NCBI GenBank assembly: GCA_900770845.1
Contig: CAAGLS010000207.1
Span: 1 to 16,332 of the forward strand
Direction of reading: 5' to 3'
Length of the DNA stretch: 16,332 bases
Origin: an uncultured Prevotella sp.
GTDB taxonomy: Bacteria > Bacteroidota > Bacteroidia > Bacteroidales > Bacteroidaceae
Part shown: piece by piece, positions 1 to 7,400 of the stretch
Layout of the letters: every line of letters begins with the position of its first letter
Numbering within the stretch: position 1 is the first letter of the stretch
Translations under genes and position numbers: made by a program
Notes under the pieces: generated by a model
Told to the model about the DNA's origin: nothing
Seen by the model: the letters and a program-made list of their open reading frames with translations, nothing else
Database searches by the model: none

Positions 1-2
1 GC

Positions 3-224
3 GTGTCGAGCGAGGGCTATGCGGCTCAGACCGAACTTTCCATCACGGTCAACGTGAGGTTCACCAACCGCGTGAACCATGCCGAGGACTTCGAGCGCAC
101 GTTCACCTCCACGGCTTCCTACGAGACCACACGCTCGCTCGTGAGCGTGCAGCAGGAACTGGTGCAGCAGATGGTGAACGACCTCTCGGAACAGATATTC
201 AATGCCACGGTGGCCAATTGGTAA
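3..224 (+). CDS. lptE: LptE family lipoprotein, C-terminal fragment
   Basis: Only the last 73 codons are in the window; the frame is open to the left edge, so the GTG at 3 is not taken as the start. LptE is the outer-membrane lipoprotein that plugs the LptD barrel and helps deliver lipopolysaccharide to the cell surface. The visible part matches the end of Bacteroidota LptE: a beta strand (LSITVNVRFTNR), a phrase describing a deformed outer strand (EDFERTFTSTASYE) and an amphipathic C-terminal helix (VQQELVQQMVNDLSEQIFNATVANW). The lipobox would lie upstream and cannot be seen. The call rests on this tail plus the gene order lptE, TPR protein, secG, which is common in Bacteroidales. No terminator separates it from the next gene, 23 bp on, so the three genes are probably cotranscribed. 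Confidence 0.8.
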   Translation: MSSEGYAAQTELSITVNVRFTNRVNHAEDFERTFTSTASYETTRSLVSVQQELVQQMVNDLSEQIFNATVANW

Positions 225-247
225 CACCTTATTATATATATAAGACA

Positions 248-994
248 ATGGAACTGACAGAGCTTATCAAGCATCCCGAACGCATGGACAAGGAGACCCT
301 CTACGATCTCCGAAGCTTGATCGCGCTCTATCCCTACTACCAGTCGGCCCGCTTGCTGATGCTGCAGAACCTCTACATCCTCCACGACCCGTCGTTTGAC
401 GAGGAACTGCGGCGCGCCGCCATCTTCATCACCGACCGCAGGGTGATCTTCAACATGGTGGAAGCCGCCCACTACCGGCTGCGCACCAAGCCCCGCCAGC
501 ACGAGGAGAAGAAGAAGCCGGGCGAGAGCCGCACGGTGGCCCTCATCGACGACTTCCTCGACTCCATCCCTGCCGACGAGGAGAAACAGGAAAAGCGAAA
601 GCCCACTCCCGCCGACGCTGCTGTGGACTACGTGTCCTACCTGCTTGAAACGGAGAGCGAAGAGGAGAGGGAGAAAAACGGCAACGCGCCACAGCTGAAA
701 GGGCAAGACCTCATCGACAACTTCATCAACAACGAGGGCGGAAAAATCACACTTCAGGAAGAACCTGAATACATGCCCGAGATAGAGGAGGAAGAGGACA
801 AGACCGCCGACACCGTGGAGCAAGGCGGATATGCCACCGAGACCTTAGCGCGAATCTACATCAAGCAAGGACGCTACGACAAGGCTATGGACATCATCAG
901 AAAACTGGACCTCACAGAGGCGAAGAAGAACATCTACTTCATCGACCAAATCAGGTTCTTGGAAAAACTGATCATAAATAATAAAAACAAATAA
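248..994 (+). CDS. TPR-like protein between lptE and secG
   Basis: A 248-residue protein with no signal peptide or membrane segment, so probably cytoplasmic. The N-terminal 85 residues are helical (TLYDLRSLIALYPYYQSARL, then NLYILHDP, then RRAAIFITDRR). The middle (about 95-190) is charged, rich in Glu and Lys, and looks disordered. The C-terminal 55 residues contain one TPR-like unit (TETLARIYIKQGRYDKAMDIIRKL) followed by another helix. The frame is open back to ATG 218, but that start would overlap the end of lptE; ATG 248 (MELTEL) begins the recognisable domain and is preferred. There is no clear ribosome binding site, as usual in this phylum. Its place between LPS transport and protein secretion genes is conserved in Bacteroidales, but I know of no assigned function. 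A scaffolding or adaptor role is only a guess. Confidence 0.85.
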   Translation: MELTELIKHPERMDKETLYDLRSLIALYPYYQSARLLMLQNLYILHDPSFDEELRRAAIFITDRRVIFNMVEAAHYRLRTKPRQHEEKKKPGESRTVALIDDFLDSIPADEEKQEKRKPTPADAAVDYVSYLLETESEEEREKNGNAPQLKGQDLIDNFINNEGGKITLQEEPEYMPEIEEEEDKTADTVEQGGYATETLARIYIKQGRYDKAMDIIRKLDLTEAKKNIYFIDQIRFLEKLIINNKNK

Positions 995-1006
995 AACAAC
1001 AAGCAA

Positions 1007-1432
1007 ATGTACACATTATTGATTGTCTTTATCATCATCGCTTCGCTGCTGATGATTGGTATTGTCCTGATTCAGGAATCCAAAGGAGGCGGCCTTGCTT
1101 CCAACTTCTCATCCTCCAACTCCATCATGGGCGTGCGCAAGACTACAGACGTGGTGGAGAAGACCACTTGGGGCTTGGCCATCGCAATGGTGGTGCTGAG
1201 TGTGTTCTGCGCATACGTGGCTCCCTCTGCAGTGGGCGAGGCCAGCGTGATGGAAAACGCTGCCACACAGTCGCAGTCGACCAATCCCAACAACACCCAG
1301 GGCTTCCAAGCCGGACAGGCTCCCGCCGCTGGGCAGAAGGCTGCTCCCGCCGCTGGGCAGAAGGCTGCTCCCGCAGCTGGCAACAACGCTCCCGCCGCTC
1401 CTGCCGGCAACGCTCCTGCGCCAGCCAAATAA
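1007..1432 (+). CDS. secG: Preprotein translocase subunit SecG
   Basis: SecG is the small accessory subunit of the SecYEG channel in the inner membrane and eases SecA-driven export. The 141-residue protein has the family layout: a first membrane helix (residues 2-22, ending IVLIQESKGGG), the cytoplasmic loop with conserved GGGLASNF and a serine/asparagine run, and a second membrane helix (about 54-74). After residue 80 it carries a long Ala/Pro/Gln/Asn-rich tail of about 60 residues that the E. coli protein (110 residues) lacks; part of it is encoded by a 24-bp tandem duplication at 1321-1368. It starts 12 bp after the TPR-like gene and is the last gene of this cluster, followed by a strong terminator. 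Confidence 0.95.
   Translation: MYTLLIVFIIIASLLMIGIVLIQESKGGGLASNFSSSNSIMGVRKTTDVVEKTTWGLAIAMVVLSVFCAYVAPSAVGEASVMENAATQSQSTNPNNTQGFQAGQAPAAGQKAAPAAGQKAAPAAGNNAPAAPAGNAPAPAK
1321..1368 (+). repeat. 24-bp exact tandem duplication in the secG tail
   Basis: Positions 1321-1344 and 1345-1368 are identical 24-mers in frame, giving two copies of an eight-residue Ala/Pro/Gly/Gln/Lys unit. A third, degenerate copy follows at 1369-1392. The length is a multiple of three, so gain or loss of a unit would keep the frame. Confidence 0.9.
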
Positions 1433-1452
1433 GACAGACTGAAAAAAAACTA

Positions 1453-1491
1453 AAAAAAGGAAGAATCCTACAGGGGGATTCTTCCTTTTTT
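1453..1491. terminator. Bidirectional terminator between secG and the HMA gene
   Basis: A perfect 16-bp inverted repeat (1453-1468 with 1476-1491) around a 7-nt loop. The stem ends in A6 on one side and T6 on the other, so either strand yields a hairpin followed by a U tract. It lies between the convergent ends of secG (1432) and the HMA gene (1513) and would serve both. Confidence 0.93.
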
Positions 1492-1512
1492 CGTTTGTCG
1501 GCGCAAGCCCAA

Positions 1513-1860
1513 TCAATGGCAGTTCTTCATCGATCCACTGCGATACCTGCAGCAGGAGGGAAGCTTGTTGTAGGCCGCGTCGCTGGCCTTGACGCTTCCG
1601 GCATCGTGTCCGGCGGCAGCGATGGCCTTCTGAACCTTGGCGGGCGTGGTCTTCGCATTGTCGTAGACCAGTGTCAGCTGGCGGGTCTTCTGACTCCAAC
1701 TGGCTGAGAGGACTCCCTTGCAGCTCTTGGCAGCCTTCTCTATGCGTGCCTCGCACATGTCACACATCCCATTCACCTTGAAGGAAGTCTTCACGGTCTT
1801 GGCCTGGGCAGCGACGCTCATTGCCATCACTGCCAACATTGTCAACACTAATTTTCTCAT
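1513..1860 (-). CDS. Periplasmic heavy-metal-associated (HMA) domain protein
   Basis: A 115-residue exported metal-binding protein. Residues 1-20 form a signal peptide ending in AQA. An HMA ferredoxin-like fold follows: the metal loop is NGMCDMC with the pair C33/C36, then helix EARIEKAAKSC, strands, and a second helix (PAKVQKAIAAAGHDA). The C-terminus carries more possible ligands (C103, C104, C114, H115) in a YNKLPSCCRYR segment often seen in Bacteroidota periplasmic HMA proteins. HMA domains bind Cu(I) or related soft metals through CxxC. The gene is last in the efflux locus, 88 bp after the adaptor, with no TAnnTTTG promoter visible in that gap, so it is probably read as part of the operon. 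A role as periplasmic chaperone feeding the pump is inferred from context; mercury binding is an alternative. Confidence 0.88.
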   Translation of the reverse strand: MRKLVLTMLAVMAMSVAAQAKTVKTSFKVNGMCDMCEARIEKAAKSCKGVLSASWSQKTRQLTLVYDNAKTTPAKVQKAIAAAGHDAGSVKASDAAYNKLPSCCRYRSGSMKNCH

Positions 1861-1897
1861 TGTCTTTTTGTTTTATTGATTTGCGTTTATCTTTTGT

Positions 1898-1920
1898 GGC
1901 GGGGAAAGCAGGTCCCCGCC
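1898..1920 (-). other. Intercistronic hairpin, adaptor to HMA gene
   Basis: Perfect 8-bp GC-rich inverted repeat (1898-1905 with 1913-1920) around a 7-nt loop. No U tract follows on the minus strand, so it is not a standard terminator. It could protect or partly terminate the upstream message and set the dose of the HMA protein relative to the pump. Confidence 0.6.
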
Positions 1921-1948
1921 CCTTTGTTGTCATTTGCGCTGTGGCGCG

Positions 1949-3178
1949 CTATCGGTTCATCATGCTCCGCTTGCCGTCGAGCTGCGCACTGGCATCGATG
2001 GCAAAGGCACCGTTGGTGACAATCTCCTCACCTTCGGCCAGTCCGTCGGTGATGACATAGCCGTCGGGGAGCGACGGGCCAAGGGTCACCTCACGGAGGT
2101 GGAACACCGGCATGCCGCCGTCCTCCTCCTTCACATAGACCACACTCCGCGTGCCCGTCCACAGCACGGCACTCTTGGGGACGACGATGTCGTCGCTATA
2201 TTGCGGCAAATGCGAGGCCACGATGCCCGAGACGTTCATCTCGGGCTTGAACACGCCGCCCGCATTGCCCATTTCCACACGCACGCCGGCCGTACGGCTC
2301 TCGCCATCAAGAACGGGGTCGACGAAGCTCACCCGTCCGCGGAAAGTCTTTCCCGGCATGGCCTCACAAGTGAACTGCACTTCCGCGCCCTTGTGGATGA
2401 AAGGCAGGTCGGCCTCGTAGGCCTGGAACATCACCCAGACACGCTCCAAATTGGCAATCTTCAGCAAGGGTTGACCCTGCTTGACATAATCACCGGAACT
2501 GACGTTCTTCTCCACCACCGTTCCACTCGTGTTGGCCTTCAACGTGAAATAAGGCGAAGCCCTACGGGTCTTGATGATGTTGGCCACCTGCTCCGCCGTG
2601 ACGTTGAGCAGCCGAAGCTTCTCCTTTGCAGCCTCGATGAGCGGCTCGCGCTGCTGCGAGGCGGGAAAGTTGAGAGCCGCCACGAGTTCCTGACTGGCCG
2701 TATAGAGCGAGGGCGAATAGATCACCGCCAAGGTCTGGCCACGGCTCACGTGGTCGCCCACCGCACTGACGGCGAGCCGCTCCACACGTCCCTCCACGTA
2801 TGCCGACTGGGTCTGCTCCAGCCGCTGGTCGGCCTCCACCTTGCCATAGAGCCTCACCTCCTTGGTCGTTGAGCCCGTGCCCACGGTCTCGGTCTCCACA
2901 TTGGCCAATGCGAGGGCCTCCTCGCTGAGCATCACGCCGTCGTCGTCTGTTGCCATCTTGCCGTCAGAGCCATTCTTGCCGGCGGGAATCAAATCCATTC
3001 CGCAGATGGGGCACTTGCCGGGATGGTCTTGTTTCACTTGGGGATGCATCGAGCAGGTGTAGACTGTAGCCCCGCTCTGCTGTGCTGCACCAGCGCCACG
3101 ACGGAACAGCACGACGGCCACCACAACCGCCACAACGGCGAGGAGGCCTACAACGATATATATTTTATTCTTTTTCAT
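1949..3178 (-). CDS. cusB: CusB-type RND periplasmic adaptor with heavy-metal-binding domain
   Basis: The membrane fusion protein that links the RND pump to the outer-membrane channel. Of its 409 residues, 6-25 form an uncleaved-looking N-terminal membrane anchor. Residues 40-66 are a small metal-binding domain of the YHS/HMBD kind (YTCSMHP then CPICGMDLIP), giving Cys, His and Met ligands near the membrane. After that come the usual adaptor parts: beta-barrel and lipoyl pieces (about 100-155, 205-245), a helical hairpin (SLYTASQELVAAL and onward, about 155-205), and membrane-proximal strands to about 400 (VYVKEEDG, VTLGPSLPDGYVITDGLAEGEEIVTNGAF). The start overlaps the stop of the upstream channel gene by four bases (ATGA), implying coupled translation. 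The Met-rich N-terminus that binds metal in E. coli CusB is replaced here by the YTCSMHP domain. Metal choice (Cu/Ag) is inferred from the pump. Confidence 0.93.
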   Translation of the reverse strand: MKKNKIYIVVGLLAVVAVVVAVVLFRRGAGAAQQSGATVYTCSMHPQVKQDHPGKCPICGMDLIPAGKNGSDGKMATDDDGVMLSEEALALANVETETVGTGSTTKEVRLYGKVEADQRLEQTQSAYVEGRVERLAVSAVGDHVSRGQTLAVIYSPSLYTASQELVAALNFPASQQREPLIEAAKEKLRLLNVTAEQVANIIKTRRASPYFTLKANTSGTVVEKNVSSGDYVKQGQPLLKIANLERVWVMFQAYEADLPFIHKGAEVQFTCEAMPGKTFRGRVSFVDPVLDGESRTAGVRVEMGNAGGVFKPEMNVSGIVASHLPQYSDDIVVPKSAVLWTGTRSVVYVKEEDGGMPVFHLREVTLGPSLPDGYVITDGLAEGEEIVTNGAFAIDASAQLDGKRSMMNR

Positions 3179-4449
3179 CTTTCTTTAAACTTGCTTAGTG
3201 AATAATCACGGCTCACGGCCAAGCGCTCCATCTCGGCCACCAAACCATTGTATTGGGCGTAGGCCTCAGCCTTGAGCAGGTCGTAGTCGATCTTCTCGCG
3301 CAAGGTCTGGAGGATGTCAGTGAGCGACGTGGAGCCGTTGGCATATTCGCCGCGCATCAGCTGGAGGGTTTTGTCGAGGAGTTCCGTCTCGCTGTCGTAG
3401 AGGCTAACCTTACGCTCCACGTCGGCCGCCCTCTTGCTGATGTCGAGGCAGGAAGCCCTGAGCGCATCCTGCCGCTGCTCGATGCCGCTCTCCACGCTCT
3501 GCCTCATCAGCTGGGCGCTCTTGCGGGCCATATTGGTGCGGCGGCGATAGATGGGGAGTGTCACCTTGAGCATGGGCATCAGCATGTCCTTTCCGTTCAT
3601 GTTGGGCATGACCGGCATGTCCACCTTTCCATTGAGCATGTATTCCACGCCCACCCCTATCTTGGGCATACCCTGCGACTTGGCCATGCGGTCCTGAGCC
3701 TCGAAGGATTTCTTCTGAGCCTCCAGCTGCGCCACGGCAGGGTCGTTGGCCTCAATGCGCGCCCAGTCGACGACGGGCATCTCCTTGAGCCGGATGGTGT
3801 CGGGCAACACAAGCTCCGCGTCATGGCCTCGATGCATGGCGAGATTGAACTGCTGTCGCTGCAACCGCAGCTCGTCAATCAAGCTGGCCCTCTTCTCGTC
3901 GAGCCGTTTGGCCTCAGCCTCAATGCGCAGCTGGTCACTCATGCGGCTGTTGCGTCCCATGGTGGCCGTCTTGTATTGGTAGACGGCAACTTTCTGGATA
4001 TCGTCCAACAGACGGCGCTGCCGCTCCACACTCTTTACCTTCTCCTGTGTGGAGAGCATGCCATACCACTGCCGCTGCATGTCGAGAGCAAGGTCGAGGG
4101 CAGCCTGTCTGAACCCCTGGAAGGAAGCCTCGGCCATTGACTCCTTCTGCTGGCGTGCCGCCTTGAGTGTGCCTACCCACGGAAACATCTGCATGAGCGA
4201 GAAAGTGGCTATCTGCTTGCCATTGACGTGGTTCATCGCCTCAGGATAGAAGCCCACGGTCAGCTCGGGATCGGAGAGCTGTCCCTCGCCGCAGGCTGCA
4301 GCCACCTGTGCCTTGTAGGCTTGATACTGCCGGGCCAAGGCCGGACTGTTGGCCATCGCCGCATCGATATATACGGCCAGACTGTCAGTCTGGGCATGGG
4401 CAGAAGACGCGGCAAGGAGAATGACCGCACTAAATATAATTCGTTTCAT
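3175..4449 (-). CDS. TolC-family outer-membrane channel of the metal efflux system
   Basis: A 424-residue outer-membrane factor, in the CusC position of the tripartite pump. Signal peptide 1-19 (cleavage after AHA). Two long coiled-coil repeats typical of OEP/TolC proteins follow (about 95-205 and 305-420), each linked to strand-forming segments (PELTVGFYPEAMN; MLKVTLPI). There is no lipobox Cys near the signal cleavage site, unlike E. coli CusC, which is lipid-anchored. A methionine cluster lies at residues 271-293 with M271, M278, M281, M284, M289, M291 and M293, in the strand-turn-strand region expected at the cell surface or pore. The start overlaps the pump's stop by four bases and its own stop overlaps the adaptor's start by four, so pump, channel and adaptor are tightly coupled. 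The order pump-channel-adaptor differs from E. coli cusCFBA. Confidence 0.92.
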   Translation of the reverse strand: MKRIIFSAVILLAASSAHAQTDSLAVYIDAAMANSPALARQYQAYKAQVAAACGEGQLSDPELTVGFYPEAMNHVNGKQIATFSLMQMFPWVGTLKAARQQKESMAEASFQGFRQAALDLALDMQRQWYGMLSTQEKVKSVERQRRLLDDIQKVAVYQYKTATMGRNSRMSDQLRIEAEAKRLDEKRASLIDELRLQRQQFNLAMHRGHDAELVLPDTIRLKEMPVVDWARIEANDPAVAQLEAQKKSFEAQDRMAKSQGMPKIGVGVEYMLNGKVDMPVMPNMNGKDMLMPMLKVTLPIYRRRTNMARKSAQLMRQSVESGIEQRQDALRASCLDISKRAADVERKVSLYDSETELLDKTLQLMRGEYANGSTSLTDILQTLREKIDYDLLKAEAYAQYNGLVAEMERLAVSRDYSLSKFKER

Positions 4450-7400
4450 TGTTGTGTCTGTTGTTTTACGAGTTTACTTTCGCGCCACCAGCATTGCAGC
4501 ACAGGTACGACGAACATGGTCATGGTCTGGATGAGCATGCCGCCAAAGGTGGGGATGCTCATGGGCACCATGATGTCAGCGCCCTTGCCCGTTGAACTCA
4601 GCACCGGCAGGAGGGCTATGAGCGTGGTGGCGGTGGTCATGCAGGCGGCGCGCACGCGCTTCTTCCCCGCCATCACCACCGCCTCGGTGATTTCCTCTCG
4701 GGTGGCGGGCTGAAGACGGCCGAAGGTCTGGTGGATATAGGTGCCCATCAGCACTCCATCGTCGGTCGATATGCCGAAGAGGGCGATGAATCCCACCCAT
4801 ACGGCCACGCTCAGGTTGATTTGCTCCATGCCGAAAAGCGTGCGCATGTTCACTCCCGCGATGTCGAAGTCCATGAACCACGGCTGTCCGTAGAGCCACA
4901 TCAGGATGAAGCCTCCCGCAAAGGCGACAAACACGCCCGAGAAATGAATCATGGAGGCGGTGATGCTCTTGAACTGGAAATAAAGAATCAGGAAGATGAC
5001 GAGCAGGGCCACGGGAATGACCACTTGCAGCCGCTTGGCGGCATGTACCTGCTGCTCATAGCTGCCAGCGAACCGATACGACACGCCCTTGGGCAGGTCT
5101 ATCTTATGCTCGGCCACAAGCTGGTCGATGGTTTGCTTGGCCTTGTTGACGACATCCACCTCGGCCTTGTTGCCCACTTTGTCGAAGGTGATATAGCCCA
5201 CGAGGAAGGAGTTCTCACTCTGTATCATCGTGGCGCCCTTGACGAAGCGCAGCGTGGCCAGCTCGCCCAAAGGAATCTGCGTGCCGTCGGCTGCGGGAAC
5301 CAAGATACTCTCCAACGCATCGGGATTGTCGCGCAATTCGCGGGCATAGCGCACCCGTATGGGGAACCGTTCGCGTCCCTCCACGGTGTTGCCCTCCACC
5401 ATTCCGCCGATAGCCGTCTCTATCACCGACTGCACCGTTCCCACCTGTATGCCGTAGCGGCCTAATTTCTCGCGGTTGGGCTCTATCTCGATGTAGGGAG
5501 CGCCCTGGGCGCGGTCGTAATAGACGGAGGCAGCCTGTATGTCGTCATTCTGCTTCAACGCCTTCTCCATCTGCATTCCCGCCTTGTCGATGCTCTCAAG
5601 GTCGGGGCCATAGACTTTGAGTCCCATCGGGGCTTTCATGCCCGTGGAGAGCATCACCTGGCGGGTGGCGATGGGCTGCAGCTTGGGCGAGCCGGTGAGT
5701 CCGGGCAGATTGGTCACCCGCGTGATTTCGTTCCAGATGTCGTCTTCCGTGCGGATTTCCTCGCGCCACTGACGGAAATAGTCGCCATGGCTGTCGGCCA
5801 CAAGGCTGTCTTGCGGTATTCGCTCAAAGCCTTTCCCGGGGTCGTACACCCTGCCGCTCTTGAGGACGAAGCGTCCCTTGCCGTCGGTCTTGAACCTGGC
5901 CCGGTGGCCGTCGGCGTCGAGCATGTATTCGGGCTTGTAGTTGATGGTGGTCTCATACATCTGTATGGGAGCAGGGTCGAGGGCGCTCTCCGCCCTACCC
6001 CACTTGCCCACAGCTGACTCAATCTCGGGAATGGTCATCAGCCGGCGGTCTATCTGCTTGCAGAGTCTCAGGTTCTCCTCCACTCCACTGTGGGGCATGG
6101 AGGTCGGCATGAGCATGAAGGTACCCTCATTGAGCGTCGGCATGAACTCGCTGCCGGTGTGACGCCATATCAGTAGGCCGCACACCAGCACCAAAGCGGG
6201 TATGGACATGAAGGCCACCCGATGGCTGAGACACCAACGGAGAATGCGCTCATAATGCACCACCATCAGCCACAACAAGGCCAACACCAAACCGACGATG
6301 CCCACGACGAAGAGCATGTTGGCCAACATGCCGTTCTGCGGACCCAACGGGAGCCACAAGGAGGTCAGCTCGTAGACGGCCACCAGCACCACGGCGGCCA
6401 CCAGCAGATAGTTGGTCCTCACATTCCACCGCCCTATCCTCACTGTCGCCATACGTCTGCGGCCGAGCATGCGCAGGGCAAGCCGCCTTGGAAGCCTGAG
6501 GGAGAATATCCAGTAGGCCAACGTTGGAAGCACGGTGAGGCCGAGCAGCAGAGCCGACAGCAGGGCAAAGGTCTTGGTGAAGGCCAAGGGATGGAACATC
6601 TTTCCCTCTTGGGCCTGCATGGCAAACACAGGCAGGAAGGAGACGATGGTGGTGGCCATGCCCGTCATCACGGCCGACGACACTTCGCCCACGGATTCGA
6701 GGATGAGCTTTTCCAGAGCCTCGCCGCGGATGCTGTCGCGGTCGTCACGGGCTTCGAGATGCCTGACCACATTCTCCATGAACACCACACCCACATCGAC
6801 CATCACACCGATGGCGATGGCGATGCCGCTCAGAGCCACGATGTTGGCCTCTACGCCGGTGAGTTTCATGATGATGAACGTGCTGAGCACCGCCAATGGC
6901 AGCATGACGGAGATGACGACGGAGGCCCTGAGGTTGACCACGAGAATCAGCACCACGATGATGCAGATGAGCACCTCGTGGGTGAGCGAGCTCTCCAGCG
7001 TGCCGATGGTCTCCTTGATGAGTTGCGTGCGGTCGTAGAAGGGCACCACTGTGACTTTCGACACACTGCCATCCTTGAGGGTCTTCTCGGGCATGGCGGT
7101 TTGCATCTCCTTGATTTTCTCCTTCACGTTGTTGATTACCTCAAGCGGGTTGCTTCCCTCGCGGGCCACAACCACTCCGCCAACGGCTTCCTGTCCCTCT
7201 TTGTCGAGTCCGCCCCGACGGTCGCCGGGGCCAAAGCTCACGCGCGCCAAGTCCTTCACTCTCACGGGAATCCCCTCGCGGCTGGTCACGGGAGCGTTCT
7301 CAAGGTCGTCGAGCTTCTTCACGTAGCCCAGCCCGCGGATGATGTATTCCGCCCGGTTGATTTCCATGGTTCCGGCTCCCACGTCGATGTTGGAGTTATT

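Noticed and set aside
119..823. 234-codon minus-strand open frame opposite lptE and the TPR-like gene
   Set aside because: Leu/Val/His-rich antisense product across two real genes, with no promoter or family match.
3253..4140. Long plus-strand open frame opposite the TolC-type gene
   Set aside because: Antisense shadow of a gene with clear family features; no signal or domain of its own.
5448..5450. Apparent loss of a key CusA methionine (Ile at residue 879)
   Set aside because: I first aligned this site with M672 of E. coli CusA. Counting residues from K984 and E939 shows M672 lies in the MLSTG segment, which is M811 here, so the triad is complete.
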